NCBI RefSeq assembly: GCF_003259505.1
Contig: NZ_QLLK01000005.1
Location: 310,001-374,000 of the forward strand
DNA from: Algoriphagus yeomjeoni
GTDB lineage: Bacteria > Bacteroidota > Bacteroidia > Cytophagales > Cyclobacteriaceae
Direction of reading: 5' to 3'
Length of the DNA stretch: 64,000 nucleotides
In this document: positions 44,563 to 53,804 of the stretch, in pieces
Numbering within the stretch: position 1 is the first letter of the stretch
Layout: each line of letters opens with the position of its first letter
The notes under the pieces: model-generated
Databases searched by the model: none
What the model saw: the letters and a program-made list of their open reading frames with translations, nothing else
What the model was told of the DNA's origin: nothing
Made by a program: the position numbers and the translations under genes

Positions 44563-44895
44563 ATGGATATTCAAGAAAATAAATCTACGCTTAACGTAGT
44601 TCCTAGGAACAGTGAGAAAATCAAAAAGATAGGAAAGACTGCTTTGATTTTGGCGCTGATAACAGGTGCTGAGTTCATCATGGCCTTTACAATGCCGAGA
44701 GGAATTATCCTTTATGTGTTGTTCATGGTTTTGACAGTATGGAAGGCAAAATATATCATGATGGAATTCATGCACTTGGGTGACGAGGTGAAGCCTTTAA
44801 TTTATTCTATTTTGATCCCTATCGTTTTCTTGTTCTGGCTGATAATAGTTCTTGTTAAAGAAGGATCAGACATTTTCAACATGCGTTGGTTTTAA
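44563..44895 (+). CDS. Cytochrome c oxidase subunit IV (prokaryotic COX4 type)
   Basis: A 110-residue protein with three helices (ALILALITGAEFIMAFTM, GIILYVLFMVLTVWKAKYIM, LIYSILIPIVFLFWLIIVLV) and the characteristic MMEFMHLGDEVKP between helices two and three. It is the small stabilising subunit. It is the last gene before a strong terminator, so it probably closes the main act-cox transcript. Confidence 0.93.
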   Translation: MDIQENKSTLNVVPRNSEKIKKIGKTALILALITGAEFIMAFTMPRGIILYVLFMVLTVWKAKYIMMEFMHLGDEVKPLIYSILIPIVFLFWLIIVLVKEGSDIFNMRWF

Positions 44896-44917
44896 TCTGA
44901 GGTTAAAAAGATATTTT

Positions 44918-44958
44918 AAAAGGAAGGTTGAAGTGAGAAACTTTGGCCTTCCTTTTTT
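44918..44958 (+). terminator. Rho-independent terminator closing the act-cox operon
   Basis: Perfect 10-bp stem AAAAGGAAGG (44918-44927) with CCTTCCTTTT (44947-44956), continuing into TT. It lies 23 nt after the subunit IV stop and separates the structural genes from SCO and the assembly genes. Confidence 0.88.
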
Positions 44959-44972
44959 GTTAAAGCACTAGT

Positions 44973-45647
44973 ATGAGAAGTTTACGTTTATTGCAAGGGA
45001 TGGTACTGGTGTGCATCCTCTTGGTGCCAATTTTGATATTTCTTTTTCTAAAAGGTTTTGGGAGCAATTCGTATGATATTCCTGTCTTTTTTGAAAAAGG
45101 AGTGGACAATCCATTTCAAGAATGTCCAGTTGCAGATACTACTCAGCATTATATTCCTGAGTTCACCTTTACTAATCAAGAGGGTGATAAAGTAGGTAGA
45201 TCAGATATGGAAGGGAAATTGACAATAGTTGATTTTTTCTTTACCTCTTGTCCAAGTATCTGTCCTAAGATGTCTGCTGAGATGGAGCGAGTAAATGACA
45301 TGTTTAGAGATGAAGACAAAGTTCAGATTATGTCAATTAGTATAGACCCTACTTATGATACTCCGGAAATCTTGCGGGAATATGCTGAAGAACATAAAGC
45401 GGTGGCTGGCAAGTGGGATTTCCTTACCGGTGGAGTTCAGGAAACCTACGACCTAGCCAAATGCGGCTTTATCATTCCTACTGTTGATGGGATGGGAGTT
45501 CCGGATGACTTTGTTCATAGTGACAAGTTTATGCTGATAGATGAGTTGGGTCGGATTCGTGGATATTACAGTGGAACCACACGTGAAGAAGTAGATTTAT
45601 TGATGTTAGAGACTAAAGTGTTATTACATGCAAGCGAAGGAGAATAG
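44973..45647 (+). CDS. SCO1/SenC family copper chaperone
   Basis: Delivers copper to the CuA site of the oxidase. A 224-residue, membrane-anchored thioredoxin-fold protein with an N-terminal helix (MVLVCILLVPILIFLFL). The copper ligands are the CxxxC in TSCPSICPKM and the His of DFVHSDKFMLIDELG. It is encoded after the terminator of the oxidase genes, reached by read-through or its own promoter, and overlaps the next gene by 20 nt. Confidence 0.94.
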   Translation: MRSLRLLQGMVLVCILLVPILIFLFLKGFGSNSYDIPVFFEKGVDNPFQECPVADTTQHYIPEFTFTNQEGDKVGRSDMEGKLTIVDFFFTSCPSICPKMSAEMERVNDMFRDEDKVQIMSISIDPTYDTPEILREYAEEHKAVAGKWDFLTGGVQETYDLAKCGFIIPTVDGMGVPDDFVHSDKFMLIDELGRIRGYYSGTTREEVDLLMLETKVLLHASEGE

Positions 45648-46182
45648 TTTGTTAGAAAATGAAGGGAAAGTTAAAGGCTGGATTATTGCCATTTCTATAA
45701 TTATTCCTCTGGCTGTGGCGGTACTTATATTTATGCCCTCTAAAATTAATTTGGGGGCAGAATGGGTTTACTTCCTTCCTCATCTAAACGCCGTTATGAA
45801 TACTGCAGCAACCTTTGCTTTGATTGCAGGATTTGTATTTATCAAAAAAGGAAATGTCCCTTATCACAGGGCATCAATGACTGTGGCTTTTGTACTGGGA
45901 GCCATATTTTTGGTTTCTTATGTGATTTATCACGCAGCCGCTGAGAGCACTTCATTTGGAGGGGAAGGATCAATACGAGGCATTTATTTCTTCCTTTTAA
46001 TTACTCATATTATTCTGGCAGCTGTCGCTCTTTTCCCTATCCTCTTTGCATATTACTATGGGTATACTGATCAGCGTGTGAAGCACAGAAAAGTTGTTAA
46101 ATTTGCCTATCCGATCTGGCTTTATGTAACTGTCACCGGTGTGATTGTTTACTTGATGATCAGTCCTTATTATCTACATTAA
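45628..46182 (+). CDS. DUF420 membrane protein
   Basis: A 184-residue protein with five helices (IIAISIIIPLAVAVLIFM, LNAVMNTAATFALIAGFVFI, ASMTVAFVLGAIFLVSYVIYH, IYFFLLITHIILAAVALFPI, IWLYVTVTGVIVYLMI). The conserved His residues in VIYHAA, THIILAA and HRKVVKFAYPIW suit a heme- or copper-binding role. DUF420 genes usually neighbour SCO and cytochrome oxidase and are thought to help oxidase assembly (CtaM-like proteins belong here). Starts within the 3' end of the SCO gene. Confidence 0.92.
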   Translation: MQAKENSLLENEGKVKGWIIAISIIIPLAVAVLIFMPSKINLGAEWVYFLPHLNAVMNTAATFALIAGFVFIKKGNVPYHRASMTVAFVLGAIFLVSYVIYHAAAESTSFGGEGSIRGIYFFLLITHIILAAVALFPILFAYYYGYTDQRVKHRKVVKFAYPIWLYVTVTGVIVYLMISPYYLH

Positions 46183-46217
46183 AAAACCTGCGTTTATTTT
46201 CATTCGTAGGAATTAAT

Positions 46218-46469
46218 ATGAAAAAAGCTCTTAAAATAGGATTTCTTTCAATCATAGCTTTGCTGTTCCATACTGCAACTTATGCTCAGTGTGCCATGTG
46301 TCGCGCATCAGTAGAAAATAATGTGAGTAATGGAGATACTAGTGTAGCAGCTGGTCTTAATCTTGGGATTATGTATTTGTTTGTAATGCCCTACCTAATT
46401 GCAATGGTGCTAGGGTATTTCTGGTATCGAAATGCTAAGAAAAGAAAAGCTAAAATTGCCATGCACTAA
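46218..46469 (+). CDS. Small membrane protein with CxxC motif, oxidase-linked
   Basis: An 83-residue protein: signal-like N-terminus (IGFLSIIALLFHTATYAQ), a CAMC motif right at the predicted mature start, and one membrane helix (IMYLFVMPYLIAMVLGYFWY) with a basic C-terminal tail. No named family is recognised. Position directly after SCO and DUF420, with a terminator following, suggests a part in oxidase copper or thiol-redox assembly; this is inference from context. Confidence 0.78.
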   Translation: MKKALKIGFLSIIALLFHTATYAQCAMCRASVENNVSNGDTSVAAGLNLGIMYLFVMPYLIAMVLGYFWYRNAKKRKAKIAMH

Positions 46470-46480
46470 ACGAATAGAAT

Positions 46481-46512
46481 AGCAAAGTTTGATCAGAGAC
46501 TTTGCTTTTTTT
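46481..46512 (+). terminator. Rho-independent terminator after the small CxxC gene
   Basis: Stem AGCAAAGT (46481-46488) with ACTTTGCT (46499-46506), loop TTGATCAGAG, then a T-run interrupted by one A. It isolates the oxidase-assembly genes from the large kinase downstream. Confidence 0.82.
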
Positions 46513-46525
46513 ATTTTACATCTAA

Positions 46526-49500
46526 ATGAAGCATGATTCCCGCCGCCTGATCATCTTGATCAGTATTTTCTCTCTTCTTGCAGTGTTGATATTGAATTTC
46601 TTTTTCTTTCAGAAAAGCGATCAGGATACGTATTTGCAGGCTTTACAGGATCGGATTCAGGCTGTTGACAAAGAATTTGATGAGGATTTCATACAGATTC
46701 TAATGGATGTAAGACCAGATGATACGTTAAGTTTTGGTCAAATCAGTACTCCAGTCCATAAACATCCTTTTTTTATTTTAAGTCCTGAGAAAGAGCTCTT
46801 GTTCTGGTCGGACTTCACGTTAGCGCTGGATTTTTCGCAAGTTGATCTTACTAAAGAATACCAGTTGTTGGAGGATCCTTATGGTACTCTCATGCTGAAG
46901 ATAAGGAGCGTGAAAAGGAATGGAGCTGATTATGTAATGCTTCATGTGCTCCGCTTGATTTGGCCCGGAAACATTGAAAATAACTATCTGATTACAGGTC
47001 CAAACCCAGAGATCTTTGGGAATGGTAGATTCGAGCTCTTGACCACCCCTGAGGAAGGAGCTGCAATTGTTAAGAATCCTGCGGGAATACCACTTTTTGG
47101 AATCAATTTTCTTTTTGGTTACAGCCCGGCTGGCCGAGTTGTCAATCCTGCCATTCTAATCTTCTTTACCTCAGTATTTCTTCTTTATTTTCTATTAAGC
47201 TCTGATTTTGTACTGAGTAAGTGGAAGTCAGGAAGAAGGTGGCAGGCTATAGGCTACGCGATTTTTGTGCTAGGGACATTTAGATTTATGATGTTACTCC
47301 TGGATTTCCCAAGTAACTATCTCAATTTGTCCTTATTTGATTCAGCCAATTACGCCTCTTCTTGGTTCAATCCCAGCTTGGGAGATCTGTTGATCAACAC
47401 GATTTGTGGGGTTTTGATCTTAGCGATGGTGATCTATCAGCTTGCTTCCAGAGTGATGCATGAAAAGATAAAAGTCCTAAAGACCAAGAATGAGTTCTTG
47501 GTGTTTTTCCTTTTCTCCTTCCTGGTTAGCTCTATAGGTTTGTACATGATCTGGTCACTCCCTCGGGACTTGATGACCAACTCGCAGTGGGCATTAGATA
47601 TTAGCTCTATTCCCTCATTTGATTGGTTTAAAGGGATAAGTTTCTTTATGCTTTTCCTGTGGGGAGCAGTATATGTTTTGCTTTCGCTTACTATGTTTAG
47701 TTTGCTTTTGGAGGTCAATAAGCACAAAAAAGTATATTACAAATGGATTGCAATTGTAGGTCTTCCCATCGCTGCGGCCTTATTTTTCTTTAGCCTCTGG
47801 GGAGGTATTGTATGGCTTATCCATCTTATTTTCATAGTCATAATCATCCGACTTGAGCTTTTCAAAAATGCCTTTAAACTTGGATTAGATACCTTTCTCA
47901 CCTTCTTTTTTGCATGTCTAGTGGCGGCAATTATTGGAGGGATAAGTACTTTTCAGACAGAAAAAAGTGAATTGATTCAATCGAAAAATCGCTTTGCAAA
48001 TCAAAACCTAATTGAGAACGATGTAATGACCGAGTTTTTCTTGGGGGAAATATTCACACGGATCAAAAATGATTTGTTCATTCAGAATCGAATAGCAGAT
48101 CCACTTTTCTCTAAAGACCCAATCGAAACCAAAATCAGGAGAATTTATCTGGATAATTACTTCGATCAGTTTGAAGTTCAAGTCAGGATTTTTTCTTCTT
48201 CAGGGCAACAAATCTTAGGTTCTACCAATTCGGAAAGCCTGAAAGATCTGCAGCTGGAATATATCAAAAGCGACTATGCGACTAGTGTAAAAGATCTGTA
48301 CTTTATCCGCGGCAATGAATCGAACAAAGGGAATCGCTTCATAGCTTTTGTGCCAATGAGCAAAGAAGGATCATCGCTTGGTACAGTTTTTCTTGAGTTG
48401 AAACAGTTACGTGTTCAGCCTACCAGTGTCTATCCGAAATTGTTACTGGATAAGAAGTATAACGACAAGCTTGATCCTGTACTTTATGATTATGCCATTT
48501 TCAAGGAGGGTGAATTTATACGGAATTCAGGCTCCTTTAATTATCTCAATGTTGGGTTCAAACGTGCACTGAGCCGCAATGCCTTATTAACTGAAGGAGT
48601 CCATCAAAATGGATATCATCATTTCGGGATAAAAAACGGAGATGAGTTGATAATAGTCTCCTCAAAGAATATTTCCGTCGCTCACTTCTTTGGGAACATC
48701 TCGCTCTTCTTTGTGCTGTTTGTGATCATGACTTTCTTGGCTATTCTGATCAATACTTTGGTCACAGGAGTGAAGAACTTCGAATTCAATTACTCCACTA
48801 AGCTTCAGCTTTACCTTAATTTCGCCTTCTTTTTCCCAATCCTTATCATTAGCATTATTACGATTGGGCTGCTTGCCAATAGCTACCGTGATGACTTGGA
48901 CCGACAATACATCCAAAAGGCAGCATTGATCAGAGGGAATCTTGGAAGCTTTCTCAATAATCAGAGCCTTGAAAATGTCGACAGTGATCAACTCAATGAG
49001 GAAGTAAATGAATTGGCAAACACCATTGCCAGTGATATCCATATTTATAGCACTGAAGGCAAACTGGAATCTACCAATCGCCCTAACATCTTTGATAAGA
49101 AAATTTTGGCTCCCTTAATTAATCCTAAAGCAATGGCTGAGATTGAAGAAATGGGGCAGTCTCAGTTTCTGGCTGAGGAGCAAATAGGGAAATTGCGGTA
49201 CAAATCTGTGTATCTGTCGATTCCAGCAACAGCGAGTCAGCAGAATTTAGGGATTTTGGCAGTTCCATTCTTCGAGTCAGAAGCAGAATTAAACACCCTG
49301 ATTGCAGATGTGCTAAGCAATATTTTCAATGCATTCGTGGTGATTTTCATTCTCTTTTTGTTTGTTTCCTATTTTGTCTCTACCAACCTCACCTTCCCTT
49401 TCAAGTTGCTGACGCAAAAGCTAAAAGCTACCAATTTGGAAGATAATGAACCCATGTATTGGGGTTCCAAAGATGAGATTGGGTTACTTGTGAATGAATA

Positions 49501-50230
49501 CAACAACATGCTTTTTAAACTGGAAAGCTCCAAGAAAGTACTTGCTTCCACTGAGAAGGAATCTGCATGGCGGGAGATGGCTAAGCAAGTTGCGCATGAG
49601 ATAAAAAATCCATTGACGCCAATGAAGCTCACCCTTCAGCACTTGATCAGGCTGCAAGATGCGGGAAGGTTAGACGATGCGGAAAAGCTAAAGAGATCAT
49701 TGGAAACATTGATTCACCAAGTTGATGCACTTAGCGGAATAGCTTCCTCTTTCTCTACTTTTGCAAAAATGCCATTGCCAAATAATGAGTTGATGAACTT
49801 TAAAGCTGTGCTGAATAAAGTTTTGGAGCTCTTCAGCGGTGACCAGCAAGTTGATTTGATTTTTCAGGACGATTCTTTTACCGATGAAATTCCGATCTTA
49901 GGTGATGATAAACTTTTCGGAAGAGTGATTTCGAATCTAATTATTAACGGGATTCAGTCTGTCGAACCTGGAGTGAAGCCTGTAATTGGCATTTGGCTTT
50001 GGATGACAGAACAAGCCGTTTTCCTTGAGATTACGGATAATGGTAAAGGAATCACTGACGATCTGAAGGATAAAATTTTCATTCCTAATTTCTCTACCAA
50101 GTCCACAGGATCTGGATTAGGATTGGCTATCGCAAAAAGTGGTGTGGAAACAGCGGGCGGAAAAATCTGGTTTGAAACTGAGGTTGGAAAGGGCACTACA
50201 TTCTATCTCACCTTTCCATTGATGGGATAA
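46526..50230 (+). CDS. Large NtrY-like sensor histidine kinase
   Basis: A 1234-residue membrane kinase with about ten membrane segments in its N-terminal 800 residues (for example IILISIFSLLAVLILNFFFF, AILIFFTSVFLLYFLL, FLTFFFACLVAAIIGG) around two extracytoplasmic sensor regions (about 35-210 and 490-730). A HAMP-like region follows the last helix (VIFILFLFVSYFVSTNLTFP). Kinase boxes: His in VAHEIKNPLTPMKLTLQHLI, N box NLIINGIQSVEPG, DNGKGITDDLKDK and G2 TGSGLGLAIAKSGVETAGG. No response regulator is encoded beside it. Its length is unusual and the sensor regions are unassigned. Confidence 0.92.
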   Translation: MKHDSRRLIILISIFSLLAVLILNFFFFQKSDQDTYLQALQDRIQAVDKEFDEDFIQILMDVRPDDTLSFGQISTPVHKHPFFILSPEKELLFWSDFTLALDFSQVDLTKEYQLLEDPYGTLMLKIRSVKRNGADYVMLHVLRLIWPGNIENNYLITGPNPEIFGNGRFELLTTPEEGAAIVKNPAGIPLFGINFLFGYSPAGRVVNPAILIFFTSVFLLYFLLSSDFVLSKWKSGRRWQAIGYAIFVLGTFRFMMLLLDFPSNYLNLSLFDSANYASSWFNPSLGDLLINTICGVLILAMVIYQLASRVMHEKIKVLKTKNEFLVFFLFSFLVSSIGLYMIWSLPRDLMTNSQWALDISSIPSFDWFKGISFFMLFLWGAVYVLLSLTMFSLLLEVNKHKKVYYKWIAIVGLPIAAALFFFSLWGGIVWLIHLIFIVIIIRLELFKNAFKLGLDTFLTFFFACLVAAIIGGISTFQTEKSELIQSKNRFANQNLIENDVMTEFFLGEIFTRIKNDLFIQNRIADPLFSKDPIETKIRRIYLDNYFDQFEVQVRIFSSSGQQILGSTNSESLKDLQLEYIKSDYATSVKDLYFIRGNESNKGNRFIAFVPMSKEGSSLGTVFLELKQLRVQPTSVYPKLLLDKKYNDKLDPVLYDYAIFKEGEFIRNSGSFNYLNVGFKRALSRNALLTEGVHQNGYHHFGIKNGDELIIVSSKNISVAHFFGNISLFFVLFVIMTFLAILINTLVTGVKNFEFNYSTKLQLYLNFAFFFPILIISIITIGLLANSYRDDLDRQYIQKAALIRGNLGSFLNNQSLENVDSDQLNEEVNELANTIASDIHIYSTEGKLESTNRPNIFDKKILAPLINPKAMAEIEEMGQSQFLAEEQIGKLRYKSVYLSIPATASQQNLGILAVPFFESEAELNTLIADVLSNIFNAFVVIFILFLFVSYFVSTNLTFPFKLLTQKLKATNLEDNEPMYWGSKDEIGLLVNEYNNMLFKLESSKKVLASTEKESAWREMAKQVAHEIKNPLTPMKLTLQHLIRLQDAGRLDDAEKLKRSLETLIHQVDALSGIASSFSTFAKMPLPNNELMNFKAVLNKVLELFSGDQQVDLIFQDDSFTDEIPILGDDKLFGRVISNLIINGIQSVEPGVKPVIGIWLWMTEQAVFLEITDNGKGITDDLKDKIFIPNFSTKSTGSGLGLAIAKSGVETAGGKIWFETEVGKGTTFYLTFPLMG

Positions 50231-50270
50231 TTCATCTTTTTAGTACCTTCCAATCAAAAGGCATTTCGGA

Positions 50271-53200
50271 GTGAATAATCGTATTGGGCTTCTTATCTGG
50301 GTATTATTGCTGGGCTTTGCTATATCTGTAAAAGCTCAGGAAAAATGCCGATGGGTACAGTCTGGAGATTTTATAGTGCCTACTGTTCCAGATTCACTTT
50401 CACTGTTAGAAGAAACCATTAGACTAGCAGATAAGGAAGGAAAGACTTATAAGTTCAATTACGATCTCAGTGCAAATAAGCTTCAAGTGCTTTTTGAAAA
50501 TGACTCAAAGCCCGACTCACTTTTGCTTTGCTATCGGACTTTTTCTATACGTTTTGATCAGCCAGTTGCTCGTCGGACTTTACTGGTCGATTACGATTCC
50601 ATGGCTCAGTTTAAAGATAATCGAATGGCAGAATTACCTGCATTTGACTTTCGTGAAGAGCTATTTCCCACGACAAATCTTTATAAATCCGGAAGTCTCA
50701 CGCGGGGTATTTCCTTTGGGAATACCCAAAATGTTTTTGTCAACTCTGCACTTAACCTTCAGCTAGAAGGGGATATTTCTGAGAATTTAAAGATCCGTGC
50801 AAGCATCACCGATCAAAATGTACCTTTCCAACCTGAAGGAAACACACAGCAGATTCAGGACTTTGACAATGTGTTGATCGAGCTATATAACGATGACTTC
50901 AATTTGGCAGCTGGAGATGTGGTTTTGCAGCAGCGGGAGTCTGAGTTTTTAAGATATTACAAAAATGTACAAGGGCTCCAATTCACCTCCAAGTACAAAA
51001 TGAGTGAAAAGTGGTCTGCAAGTTCTCAAGGTTTTGCTTCCATTGCCAAAGGGAAATTTGCTTCAATTCTACTTCCGATTTTGGAAGGAGTACTTGGTCC
51101 GTATCGAGTTAGCGGACCAAATAACGAGCGATTTGTGATCATCATGGCAAATTCTGAGCGTGTATTTCTAGATGGTAAACAGCTCAAGCGTGGTTTCAAT
51201 GAAGACTATGTGATCGATTACAATCAGGCAGAAATCACTTTTACACCCAAAGTTCTGATCACGCAGTATTCCCGTGTTCGGGTAGATTTTGAATACGCCG
51301 AGCGGAATTATTCCCGATCTATCATCGGGGCAAATCATACTCAGACCAACGGGAAAGTCGATGTTTATTTGAATTATTATCAGGAAAAAGACAATCGTAA
51401 CCGTCCTCTATTCACCGATTTTTCTCAGGGTGAATTGGGACTAATGGCTTCAGTGGGCGATAGTGCCAAACTGGCAAGAACTCCTCGGATCGATAGTGTC
51501 GCTTTTGATCAGAATCGGATTTTATACAAAAAGGTCACAGCGTTTGATGATCTGGGTAATCCTGTTGTTTATTATGAATATTCCAACGAACCTGAGTTGG
51601 CGCATTACGAATTAGGTTTTTCGCAAGTTGGCTCTGGACTTGGAGATTATCGCCGATCCAGCCAATTGTCAAATGGAACAGTCTATGAATATGTTCCTCG
51701 CTTAAATGGACAGCCACAGGGAGATTATTCGATTTTGTCCCAATTACCGCTTCCTGATAGCAAGCGAATGGTGACTGCGGGCAGCAGAATTAAGCTAAAC
51801 GAACATGAGAAAGTTTATACGGAATTGGCGCTTTCTTCGGAAGATAAAAACCTTTTTTCTGAATTAGATGATGAAAATAATCAGGGGCTGGGAGTGAAGG
51901 TAGGTTTGCAATCTGAAGGTCGGGAATCCTCACTTTTCAAAGGCTATACGATGAAAGGCCAATCGGAATATGAATACAATTCTACCAATTTCAATTTTAT
52001 AGATCGATTCCGATACATTGAGTTTGATCGGGATTGGGGGCTCAGCCAGCAAGCATTACAAAATCCAGCATCCGAGCAGTTTTTCCGCGCTGGGATTGGT
52101 TTTGAAAAAGATGCGCTAAATCACTTCGATTACCTTTTTTACCTGAGGAACAGGAAAAACGTACTAAATGGAACACAGCATACTGCAAATTGGAACCTTC
52201 AGTTAGGGTCCAAAATTCGGCTTAGGCAAGAGTTCTTTCGCTTGAATTCAACTCAGGATTCATTGAAATCTGACTGGACGAGGTATCTGGGTGATTTGAG
52301 TTATAATTCCAAAATTATTGTGCCCGGCTATCAATTTTCATTGGACCAAAATGCTTTGAAAAGTGCAGAAACGGATTCGGTGGTTAGTACTGCAATGAAC
52401 TTTAAGCAGCATCTTATTTATTTGCGAAGCAACGATTCGCTGAGTTATTCATTTTTAGCAGATGCAGCTTGGCGTGAAGATAAAGCTCCAATGGCGGGAG
52501 AAATGGTCAATGATACAAGAGCTTTTACGTCCAATTTTACGTTCAGAAAGCAATGGACACAACATAGTTTAAGCAGTACGTTTACCTATCGGGAACTGGA
52601 ATATTTGCAGCGCGATCTGCAGTCCGAACTCAATGTGATGGGCAAGCTTGACTATCAAGGGAGTTTGGGAAAAAATCTCATTAGAAATGAAATCAGCTAT
52701 GCGATTGGCAATGGACGAGAATTGCAACGGGAGTTTGTGTTTTTGCCAGCGCCAAATGGTGATGGTACGCATACTTGGAGGGATGATAATGACGATGGCG
52801 TGCAGCAGCTGAATGAATTCTATATCGCCATCAACCCCGAGGAAAAGCAATACATTAAGATTTTTGTTCCTACGGATACCTACATTCAGGCGTACACTAG
52901 TATTTTGAATTACCGACTTCAGGCTAAATTCCCGGAATCTTGGAAGGAGTCGGGTGGGTTGCGAACATTTCTGCATAAGCTCTCCAATACAACAAGCCTG
53001 AGTGTGGAGAAGAAGGTGACTTCTGACGACTTTGTGGATCGGATCAATCCTTTTGTTGGCGGGATTAATCGCGAGGATATTTTGTCCATCCGCCAAGTAA
53101 TTCGCTCTAGCTTTTTTTTCAATCGAGCTTCAGCAAAATACGGATTTGACCTTACTTATTTTGATTCCCAATTCAAGCAGTTGCTCTCTGGAGGTTTTGA

Positions 53201-53741
53201 GGATTTGATCCAGAAGGATTGGAAATTGAATACTCGATATAATTTCAATGGACAGACTACTTTGAGGATTTTGGCAGGAATAGGAACTCGGCTTTCTGCT
53301 TCTGACTTTTTGGATAATAGAAATTATGCCATCTCGCAAAATCAGATCGGACCTGAGTTTTCTTGGCAGCCAACTCCTTATTTTCGGACTACTGCTACTT
53401 ATTCTTTCACTGGAAAAATCAACACTACAACTGTAGAATTCAAGGAAAAAGCGGAATTGCATCAAGTGGGACTGGATCTTCGTTTTGCACGAGCAGTGAA
53501 AACTACACTCACCGGAAATCTCAAGTTGATTCAAATCGATTACAATGGTGTAGCAAACTCTCCTGTGGGTTATGAAATGCTCCAAGCGCTGACGCCAGGG
53601 ACAAATGTGACCTGGAATTTGAATTGGCTTCAGAAAATCGGGGAAGGGCTACAGCTGAATCTCGTGTATGAAGGAAGGAATTCACAGGGATTGGATCGGA
53701 TAGTTCATGTAGGGAGAATGCAAGTTTCCGCTCTGTTTTGA
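50271..53741 (+). CDS. Very large uncharacterised outer-membrane beta-barrel protein
   Basis: A 1156-residue exported protein starting with GTG (50271); signal peptide to about residue 23 (VKAQ). Regions: an N-terminal domain (25-130); a conserved entry GSLTRGISFGNTQNVFVNSA near 142; the ITDQNVPFQPEGNTQQIQDFD stretch near 175, broken here into its recognisable words ITDQN, PEGNTQQ and FDNV; and after 230 hundreds of residues of alternating strands typical of a barrel. The GNTQQ/FD words recall segments of SprA-like translocon proteins, but the protein is far shorter than SprA and homology is not proven. It follows the kinase by 40 nt. Confidence 0.8.
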   Translation: MNNRIGLLIWVLLLGFAISVKAQEKCRWVQSGDFIVPTVPDSLSLLEETIRLADKEGKTYKFNYDLSANKLQVLFENDSKPDSLLLCYRTFSIRFDQPVARRTLLVDYDSMAQFKDNRMAELPAFDFREELFPTTNLYKSGSLTRGISFGNTQNVFVNSALNLQLEGDISENLKIRASITDQNVPFQPEGNTQQIQDFDNVLIELYNDDFNLAAGDVVLQQRESEFLRYYKNVQGLQFTSKYKMSEKWSASSQGFASIAKGKFASILLPILEGVLGPYRVSGPNNERFVIIMANSERVFLDGKQLKRGFNEDYVIDYNQAEITFTPKVLITQYSRVRVDFEYAERNYSRSIIGANHTQTNGKVDVYLNYYQEKDNRNRPLFTDFSQGELGLMASVGDSAKLARTPRIDSVAFDQNRILYKKVTAFDDLGNPVVYYEYSNEPELAHYELGFSQVGSGLGDYRRSSQLSNGTVYEYVPRLNGQPQGDYSILSQLPLPDSKRMVTAGSRIKLNEHEKVYTELALSSEDKNLFSELDDENNQGLGVKVGLQSEGRESSLFKGYTMKGQSEYEYNSTNFNFIDRFRYIEFDRDWGLSQQALQNPASEQFFRAGIGFEKDALNHFDYLFYLRNRKNVLNGTQHTANWNLQLGSKIRLRQEFFRLNSTQDSLKSDWTRYLGDLSYNSKIIVPGYQFSLDQNALKSAETDSVVSTAMNFKQHLIYLRSNDSLSYSFLADAAWREDKAPMAGEMVNDTRAFTSNFTFRKQWTQHSLSSTFTYRELEYLQRDLQSELNVMGKLDYQGSLGKNLIRNEISYAIGNGRELQREFVFLPAPNGDGTHTWRDDNDDGVQQLNEFYIAINPEEKQYIKIFVPTDTYIQAYTSILNYRLQAKFPESWKESGGLRTFLHKLSNTTSLSVEKKVTSDDFVDRINPFVGGINREDILSIRQVIRSSFFFNRASAKYGFDLTYFDSQFKQLLSGGFEDLIQKDWKLNTRYNFNGQTTLRILAGIGTRLSASDFLDNRNYAISQNQIGPEFSWQPTPYFRTTATYSFTGKINTTTVEFKEKAELHQVGLDLRFARAVKTTLTGNLKLIQIDYNGVANSPVGYEMLQALTPGTNVTWNLNWLQKIGEGLQLNLVYEGRNSQGLDRIVHVGRMQVSALF

Positions 53742-53751
53742 TAAAAAAATG

Positions 53752-53759
53752 TAACTTTG
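53752..53759 (+). promoter_or_regulatory. -7 element (TAACTTTG) before the SDR-ispG pair
   Basis: Exact fit to TAnnTTTG, 45 nt before the SDR ATG at 53805. No TTG at the ideal 19-nt spacing. Confidence 0.5.
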
Positions 53760-53804
53760 CTGATGTAAAATAGTTGTCATACTAACTATTAAACTACTAA
53801 TCAA

